NCBI GenBank assembly: GCA_903959115.1
Contig: CAJBVU010000206.1
Span: forward strand, 1 to 30,327
Source: an uncultured Bacteroidota bacterium
GTDB taxonomy: Bacteria; Bacteroidota; Bacteroidia; NS11-12g; UBA955
Reading direction: 5' to 3'
DNA length: 30,327 bases
Translations under genes and position numbers: made by a program
In this document: positions 24,720 through 30,327 of the stretch, in pieces
Layout of the letters: the number at the start of each line of letters is the position of its first letter
Numbering within the stretch: position 1 is the stretch's first letter
Notes under the pieces: generated by a model
What the model saw: the letters and a program-made list of their open reading frames with translations, nothing else
What the model was told of the DNA's origin: nothing
The model's database searches: none

Positions 24720-24750
24720 TTGGGAAATTGGACCAAATTTTCTATTTTTG
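24720..24750 (+). promoter_or_regulatory. Housekeeping promoter before the giant PKD protein gene
   Basis: TTG at 24720-24722, 20 bases, then TATTTTTG at 24743-24750, a perfect TAnnTTTG. The predicted start is near 24754, giving a leader of about 26 bases to the ATG at 24780. This is the most complete promoter in the window and shows that the in-frame ATG at 24669 is unlikely to be used. Confidence 0.65.
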
Positions 24751-24779
24751 AGCGATTACACAAAGCAAACTCACCTAAA

Positions 24780-27700
24780 ATGAAAGGTTTTATTACAATA
24801 ATGAAAAGTGCACTGCTAACTTTAGTAGCTGCATTTGCAATGATTGGCGACACTGCGGCGCAGTGTACCATCCAGTACAGCGGATCACCTTGCGTAGGAA
24901 CTCCTGTAAGTTTCTATGGAGCGTCTTCAGGTACAACCCACGACTGGGATTTCAACGGAGAAGGATCGCAAACAGGATTGAAAAACTTGAATTTTTCCTT
25001 CAAAACTGCGGGAAATAAGACGGTAACTTACATCACTACAATCAACGGTACCAAGTGTACGTCTACGTTGAATTTGGTCGTAAGGACAGCGCCAACAATT
25101 AAGTTGAAATTGCAAAACTTGTACGAACAGTGTTTTGAAAAGAACTTGTTCTGTTTCACGGATAGTTCATTCAACAAGAATGGTTCTAAAATAGATAAGA
25201 TTCGTTACTTGGTTAGTGATGGTCAATTGTTTGAATACACCAAGCCAACTATGCCTCAGACTTTTTGTTTTTCTGTGAAGGACGAGCGTGGTGGAAGTTT
25301 CGACATTTTTGTGGAGGTAACCGATGAGTGGGGTTGTGTAGATACCATGAAATTGGTAGGTGCCGTTAAAGTCCGTGAAAAGATTGGAGCTCGTTTTACA
25401 AGTAATAAGCCAGTAGCTTGTGATAGTGTAACGGCAACCATTCAAAATATTTCACGTATCGATAAGAGTCAAGTGAAGAAAATCATTTGGTATTGGGGTG
25501 ATGGATCTACCACTACGGATTGGGGACCAACGATTAAAAAGACATTTTACGGACAAGGAACATATAATTCCAAAGTTGTGATTGAAACGCTAGATGGCTG
25601 TAAAGACTCTTTCACGGTTACCGCAGCCGCCTCAGTATTTAAGTCGAGGGCTAAAATTTGGGCTAGTAGGGATTCAGTCTGTGTTTCTGATCCAAAAATT
25701 GATTTTGGTGTAGACCAAATTCCTTCGGGAGCTACCGGTTTGTTGTGGAACTTTGGTGACCCAAATACTGGGCCTCAGAATTTTGACAACAAGAGCTGGA
25801 CTACAAGTCACTCTTTCTCTGGCCTTGGACCTTTCTTGATCAATTTGACTTATTCTCACCCCATTTGTGGTAATAAATCGGCATATGATACCATTATTGT
25901 ATTGGGTCCGGCTTCAACCATTGAAGTATCGGGAAATCGTTTGGCAGAATTTGAGGTATTCCAATGTCCAAAGGATGTAATGGATACGGTTCACTTTAAG
26001 AACTTCTCAACTTTCTATCATAATGATCGCGATTTTACAGACGATGATAGTACATTCTACAAATGGAATGGAACTTTAGGTCACACATTTCAAAAGAATG
26101 CCAACGGTACTCCAAGACAAGTTTGGCAAAAACCTCTGCGAAATGATACAAACTCAAATGGTACTAAGAGTGTTTATGCAGGTGGAACAATTGCACCGGC
26201 CGGTGGAAATGATTATTTAAAGCGTGAGCGTGTTTGTGCTGTTAGACTTTGGGATTTCAGTGATACATATGCACCAAAGTGTACTACGGATGTAACCAGG
26301 AATAAAAACGTTTTTGTAAACTGTCAGTACTCTCGCGATACATTGCCAACGCACTATTACAAATCATGGGATTTGATTTTGTTGGAAAGGTTTAAGACAT
26401 CGCCAATGGAAGATGCGATTTTCATTACAAAAACCGGTGTATGTAAAAAGATTCAGGTTTGGGCATCGGATACTTTGTGGGTTGTGTTGGATACTATTGT
26501 GTTTGTTCCTAAGACCAGCGCAGATTCGGCGACAGCGGCATCAACCAAATACAAGAATTCTATCAAGAAGTATGCACCTTACTATAAAATGAAGGGAATT
26601 GGTGAGCGATTGGTAGAGGATTCCGTTACGATTACTTTGGGTTCAAAAGATTCCGTATATATTAATAAGACATTACATGTTGGTCCAAAGACAGTGTTGG
26701 CAAAGGATAAGGACATTATCCGATTGACAAGCAAGACGGATTCAATTGTTTATAATTTCTATACATATACTCGTAGGGATACGTTGCCTTTGCCCCTGCT
26801 TAAGATTCGATTAGCGAAGGGCGAAAAGCCTACACAATTAAAGATGTTGTTGATGTCGAAGATGGGCCGTTTCAATGGCTTGAATTATGGCACTGATTAC
26901 ATCATTGATTACAAGCGATACCGTGAATTATATTATGCTAGGATTCCTCAGTGTAATAACGTGAAGTTAAACCATAAGGATACTTGTCACCCAATGAAGT
27001 GTGAAAGCGAAGCAACCAAGACTTTGGCGATGCTTCATGCCAATGCGGGTGGTGTTGGATCTGGTTTGTTGAAAGATGCGATTGAATGTTTGGGTGCTAA
27101 GAACCCACAATATGGTATCACCTTTATCTTGAGTGATTTAAAGCCAGGATGTACTTTCTCGATGGTTGAAATCAACTTTGATTCAACTTGTAATCCAAAT
27201 GGTTGGGTTGCTTTGAGTGGTTTGAGTGGTGGTAACCGACCTCCAGGGCCTCCATTCCCAGGATATCAACCTGCGGGTAACCCACCAAACAGATATTCTA
27301 AGCAATATTCTGCGTCTCAAGTGTGCGATCCGAGTGGCTGTATTACGGTTGGTATTATTGTAGGTAATGGTGTTCGCAAGCCGGGTACTTTTTCTCCCCC
27401 AACCAAGGATCGTCCAATCTGTACTGATACTCAGTGGTATAGGCAGTTTGCATGTTTCCCGATGATTGATCCTGCATTTGAGGTGATTATTCCAAAGCCA
27501 AATTCCGTAGGTATTCGTAAGATTTGTAAGGGAGATCCAGTGATCGTTCGTCCGATACCTGGCAACAAGACCAAAACAGATGATCTTAAATCACTTCGTT
27601 GGTCTTTTGAAACCGGTAATGCGAGTCCATCATACTCAAAAGGATGGCGCCGTTATGTCCAAGAAGATTATTTCAGATATCAAAAGGTACCTGGAAAAAA

Positions 27701-30161
27701 CCCAGCTCGTTTGTATAACTATGTGGTTCAAACACGTGGTGGTGAAGATCCCGTGCAGGTTCCATGTACAGATATTTGGAATGATGGAAATACTAAAATC
27801 ACAAAGAGAGATACCATCTTCACTGCTGAAATTCGTGCTTGGTCAGTAGGTGCAGACGTATCAGCTGTTTGGGACAGAATGAAAGAGCGTTTGGACGCCC
27901 GTGGATTTGATCCATTCTCTTTGTCACCCGCACAAATTGCCCAAATGATTTGGAATAACAAAGGCGTTATTGGTCAGCCAGCGACGGGTGCTTATGGTTG
28001 TATTGATACCACTGGTTTTGGTAGATTCATTCGCTACTATTTCATTCCGAATAAAGACAGTACGACGATTTTGCATTATCGCGATACAACAATTCGTCCT
28101 ACTGACATTAATAAAGTAAGTGGTGTAGATTATCCATCATATCGTTTCATTCCTAAATGGGTTGGATATCATTTGGTGAGTGTATCGATGACTTCATCCA
28201 ACGGAAAGTGTGATGACATTGCTGCATTCCCAGTATTGGTTGGTTTTGCAATGGAGTTGGAATTGCCAGATAGTATTATCTGTCAAGATCAGGCAACGAG
28301 CTTGAAGGCTTTGCCTAAGTATAAAATGTTCCACCCAGACCCAATTAACTTTGGAACATGGGATTTCACAGACTATTGGAGAGATCCAACACGTCAGGCT
28401 GAAACAGCACAGGGTAAGCCAAACCGCGAGCCTTTCACCAAGTGGGATTGGAACAAAGCAGATGACGATGCAACTAAGCCAATTACAATCTTTGGCGGAC
28501 AGCCTTGGGGTGGTACTGGTGTAGGTTCAACTGTGTCTCCTTGGGTTGATTTAGGAGGCGGTGGATCCGTTGCTAAGTATTACAAAGATGATTCAGGGGT
28601 ATATGTCTTTAGAAACATCGCAGGTGATAGCACTGGTTGTATGGATACAATTACTCGTAAATTATTCATTACTCGTTTGGATGTTAGGTTTAATCTGAAT
28701 GTAACTGTTCCTTCTTGTAACTCTACAATTGAATTCTTTGATAGTTCAATTATGCATGACCCATGTAGTTGGGCGATGAAGAATTGTAATGGTCCAACAC
28801 CAATGCAGTGTGACTATATCAAAGAGTGGTTTATTGATTGGGGTGATTCATCGAATAACTTGTTCAAGAGAGCTGCTTCTAATCAATCAGGTTTGCCTGA
28901 CCGTATTGGACACAAATACACCCGTAACGGATGGTTTAAAATTCAATATCGTTTGAAGACTGACCAAGGTTGTGAGGATACGTTTAGTCGTTGGATTTTG
29001 ATTCCTGGTCCACGTCCTAAATTTGAATTCACAACAAAAGCTGGAAATGAAATTACTATTTGTGAAGGTGATAGTTTGCAGTTTACCAATTTGACAGATA
29101 CGGCGTCTAGCAAATCTGATTGGACATGGTTCTGGGGTGATGGTAAGATAGATAACAAGAAAGATCAGTTCTTGTGGCATACATATAAGAAACCTGGTAA
29201 ATATTGGGTATTCTTGGAGCAGTATGACTCTTTGATATTGCCTCCTAACATCCGCAAGTTCTGTCCAGCTACATTCCCTGATACCCCATCGCAAAAGGCA
29301 TTTATCGTAACGGTATTGCCGCGTGATTCTGTCCGAGGTTTGGTGCTCAAAATGGCTATTTGTGCGGGTGATAGTAACTATTTTACCGATAATTCAGATA
29401 CAATTTTGAAATCGTATAAGTGGAGATTCGAGAATTTGAGTACAGGTCAGGTTGATACGATTACAACAGATAAGAAAAAGATGGCATGGAGATTTACCAC
29501 GCCAGGTCAGATTAGGGTATCGCACTTCGCAGACTACAATCCTAGTCATCCAAGGCCATGGTGTCCTACTGTAATGGGTGATATTATTTTCCTTGTAGAT
29601 TCTGTTGTTTCGAACTTCACAATTGACTCGTCTAAGACGCCGGATTATACCTATACACGAACAGATGTCAATGGAACACAATGGCGTTGGGGTTACAATC
29701 ACCAGAGCAACATCAAATTGACCAAAGAGCCATTGATTGTTGATTATGCTGGAAGTGATAAAATTGTAAGTGCATCTTACAGTGGTACTGATACTTTCTG
29801 GATTTGTTTAGAAGTAACCAATTCAACTGGATGTAAGGATACCATTTGTAAGCCAGTCTATGTGAACCAATTCATTTTGTTGGCCAACGTATTCACACCA
29901 GGAAATGGTGATGGAAAGAACGATGAATTCCGTGTTCCAATTGCAGGTCAGTCGTTATTTGAATTGCGCATCTACAACCGATATGGTGAGCGCGTATTTG
30001 AATCTTCAGATCCAGGATTTAAGTGGAATGGTAAGGTGAACAATGACGGTGCTGAAGTTCCATCTGGAACTTACTTCTACCAGTTGACATATCAATTCAA
30101 AGGAAAAGATAAGATTAACAAGGTGAATGGTTCGGTGAACGTAATTCGCAAAGCCCCTTAA
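24780..30161 (+). CDS. Giant multi-PKD secreted protein with T9SS type B (gliding-motility-associated) C-terminal domain
   Basis: About 1793 residues from the ATG at 24780. That start gives a normal signal peptide (MKGFITIMKSALLTLVAAF, then AMIGDTAAQ) and lies just after a good promoter; the frame opens 37 codons earlier at 24669 but those residues are hydrophilic and overlap the promoter. PKD/Ig-like domains occupy the first ~375 residues (WDFNGEGS, IIWYWGDGSTT, LLWNFGDPNTG) and the last ~450 (WFIDWGDSSN, WTWFWGDGK), usually with a Cys pair per domain. The centre (about 380-1190) has long insertions, scattered Cys and a Pro/Gly-rich hinge (PPGPPFPGYQPAGNPP). The end is a type B sorting domain: LANVFTPGNGDGKNDEF, FELRIYNRYGERVFES, FKWNGK, VPSGTYFYQLTYQFKGK. 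Likely a cell-surface or released adhesin; no enzymatic motif seen. It is downstream of the sigma/anti-sigma pair. Confidence 0.9.
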   Translation: MKGFITIMKSALLTLVAAFAMIGDTAAQCTIQYSGSPCVGTPVSFYGASSGTTHDWDFNGEGSQTGLKNLNFSFKTAGNKTVTYITTINGTKCTSTLNLVVRTAPTIKLKLQNLYEQCFEKNLFCFTDSSFNKNGSKIDKIRYLVSDGQLFEYTKPTMPQTFCFSVKDERGGSFDIFVEVTDEWGCVDTMKLVGAVKVREKIGARFTSNKPVACDSVTATIQNISRIDKSQVKKIIWYWGDGSTTTDWGPTIKKTFYGQGTYNSKVVIETLDGCKDSFTVTAAASVFKSRAKIWASRDSVCVSDPKIDFGVDQIPSGATGLLWNFGDPNTGPQNFDNKSWTTSHSFSGLGPFLINLTYSHPICGNKSAYDTIIVLGPASTIEVSGNRLAEFEVFQCPKDVMDTVHFKNFSTFYHNDRDFTDDDSTFYKWNGTLGHTFQKNANGTPRQVWQKPLRNDTNSNGTKSVYAGGTIAPAGGNDYLKRERVCAVRLWDFSDTYAPKCTTDVTRNKNVFVNCQYSRDTLPTHYYKSWDLILLERFKTSPMEDAIFITKTGVCKKIQVWASDTLWVVLDTIVFVPKTSADSATAASTKYKNSIKKYAPYYKMKGIGERLVEDSVTITLGSKDSVYINKTLHVGPKTVLAKDKDIIRLTSKTDSIVYNFYTYTRRDTLPLPLLKIRLAKGEKPTQLKMLLMSKMGRFNGLNYGTDYIIDYKRYRELYYARIPQCNNVKLNHKDTCHPMKCESEATKTLAMLHANAGGVGSGLLKDAIECLGAKNPQYGITFILSDLKPGCTFSMVEINFDSTCNPNGWVALSGLSGGNRPPGPPFPGYQPAGNPPNRYSKQYSASQVCDPSGCITVGIIVGNGVRKPGTFSPPTKDRPICTDTQWYRQFACFPMIDPAFEVIIPKPNSVGIRKICKGDPVIVRPIPGNKTKTDDLKSLRWSFETGNASPSYSKGWRRYVQEDYFRYQKVPGKNPARLYNYVVQTRGGEDPVQVPCTDIWNDGNTKITKRDTIFTAEIRAWSVGADVSAVWDRMKERLDARGFDPFSLSPAQIAQMIWNNKGVIGQPATGAYGCIDTTGFGRFIRYYFIPNKDSTTILHYRDTTIRPTDINKVSGVDYPSYRFIPKWVGYHLVSVSMTSSNGKCDDIAAFPVLVGFAMELELPDSIICQDQATSLKALPKYKMFHPDPINFGTWDFTDYWRDPTRQAETAQGKPNREPFTKWDWNKADDDATKPITIFGGQPWGGTGVGSTVSPWVDLGGGGSVAKYYKDDSGVYVFRNIAGDSTGCMDTITRKLFITRLDVRFNLNVTVPSCNSTIEFFDSSIMHDPCSWAMKNCNGPTPMQCDYIKEWFIDWGDSSNNLFKRAASNQSGLPDRIGHKYTRNGWFKIQYRLKTDQGCEDTFSRWILIPGPRPKFEFTTKAGNEITICEGDSLQFTNLTDTASSKSDWTWFWGDGKIDNKKDQFLWHTYKKPGKYWVFLEQYDSLILPPNIRKFCPATFPDTPSQKAFIVTVLPRDSVRGLVLKMAICAGDSNYFTDNSDTILKSYKWRFENLSTGQVDTITTDKKKMAWRFTTPGQIRVSHFADYNPSHPRPWCPTVMGDIIFLVDSVVSNFTIDSSKTPDYTYTRTDVNGTQWRWGYNHQSNIKLTKEPLIVDYAGSDKIVSASYSGTDTFWICLEVTNSTGCKDTICKPVYVNQFILLANVFTPGNGDGKNDEFRVPIAGQSLFELRIYNRYGERVFESSDPGFKWNGKVNNDGAEVPSGTYFYQLTYQFKGKDKINKVNGSVNVIRKAP

Positions 30162-30184
30162 TTTTTAAATCTAGAATAAAGCTG

Positions 30185-30215
30185 AGAAAGCCCCGCAGGT
30201 TCTGCGGGGCTTTCT
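30185..30215 (+). terminator. Strong intrinsic terminator after the giant PKD gene
   Basis: AGAAAGCCCCGCAG (30185-30198) is a perfect 14-base inverted repeat of CTGCGGGGCTTTCT (30202-30215) around a GTT loop, followed by TTATTTTTG. The symmetrical A/T ends would let it work on either strand, which fits a possible convergent gene to the right. Confidence 0.92.
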
Positions 30216-30327
30216 TTATTTTTGTAGGAAACAAATATGATGTCGTTTTGGTAATTCAACCAAGGCCATACAATGAGCATTCATAATTGATGCAATAGGA
30301 TGGATGTTATTTAGTACGCAAAACGAA
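30216..30327 (-). CDS. Possible 3' end of a convergent gene (unrecognised)
   Basis: On the minus strand one frame is open from the window edge for 36 codons, ending LVELPKRHHICFLQK and a TAA at 30218-30216, directly beside the bidirectional terminator. The position is what a convergent gene would show, but 36 open codons can arise by chance and I do not recognise the residues. Confidence 0.25.
   Translation of the reverse strand, partial: SFCVLNNIHPIASIMNAHCMALVELPKRHHICFLQK
30217..30224 (+). promoter_or_regulatory. TAnnTTTG match (TATTTTTG) just after the terminator
   Basis: TATTTTTG fits the -7 consensus and could start a transcript near 30228 reading out of the window. It also overlaps the T-rich tail of the terminator, which alone could produce the match. 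No plus-strand coding frame with a start is seen in the remaining 100 bases, and it competes with the possible minus-strand gene end at the same place. Confidence 0.25.

Noticed and set aside
24669..24779. In-frame upstream extension of the giant PKD protein starting at ATG 24669
   Set aside because: It would place 37 hydrophilic residues before an obvious signal peptide, and a full TTG-20-TAnnTTTG promoter lies inside it; the ATG at 24780 explains both.

Overview
The window is a slice of a Bacteroidota chromosome, probably an environmental, gliding or surface-active lineage that uses the type IX secretion system (T9SS). The evidence is three secreted proteins or fusions with T9SS C-terminal sorting domains (one type A-like, two type B/gliding-motility-associated), a PorV/PorQ-family outer-membrane protein, a large TonB-dependent receptor with an N-terminal carboxypeptidase-regulatory-like domain, an M49 peptidase of the type found in this phylum, near-absence of Shine-Dalgarno sequences, and repeated matches to the Bacteroidota -7 promoter element TAnnTTTG ahead of genes. 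The genus cannot be told from what is visible. No tRNA, rRNA, IS element, CRISPR array or prophage was seen. Coding density is very high; the longest stretches without a confident gene are 10902-11042 and 30162-30327, both under 170 bases.

Layout. 1-3276 (minus strand): the N-terminal 293 codons of alanine dehydrogenase, a secreted bleomycin-hydrolase-like cysteine peptidase, and a GNAT/FemAB-like acyltransferase with a TTG start. 3395-7666 (plus): a secreted M49 (dipeptidyl-peptidase III-like) metallopeptidase with a Gly/Pro/Met-rich tail, and a tail-specific protease (Prc). 7671-8330 (minus): CcmB, convergent with prc and only 4 bases away. 8432-10901 (plus): biotin carboxylase and a D-2-hydroxyacid dehydrogenase.

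11043-19856 (plus): a tight three-gene unit made of a TonB-dependent receptor (1261 aa), a 1294-aa secreted protein ending in a T9SS type A/FlgD-Ig-like domain, and a PorV/PorQ-family barrel. It looks like an outer-membrane receptor, a T9SS cargo and a cargo-specific shuttle made together. It ends at a strong hairpin-plus-T-run at 19884-19918.

19936-22743 (plus): housekeeping genes greA, a HIT-family nucleotide hydrolase, an lgt-family gene and holB (DNA polymerase III delta'), the last two overlapping by 4 bases. 22810-30161 (plus): an ECF sigma factor; a membrane protein overlapping it by one base that looks like an anti-sigma factor but carries a PKD-like segment and a T9SS type B C-terminal domain; and, from its own TTG-20-TAnnTTTG promoter, a very large multi-PKD secreted protein with the same class of C-terminal domain. 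This sigma / CTD-bearing anti-sigma / CTD-bearing surface protein set is the best candidate here for an undescribed system: a plausible envelope circuit in which the expression regulator and the secreted product share the same export tag. A bidirectional-looking terminator closes the region at 30185-30215. All functional links between genes are inferred from order, spacing and domains, not demonstrated.
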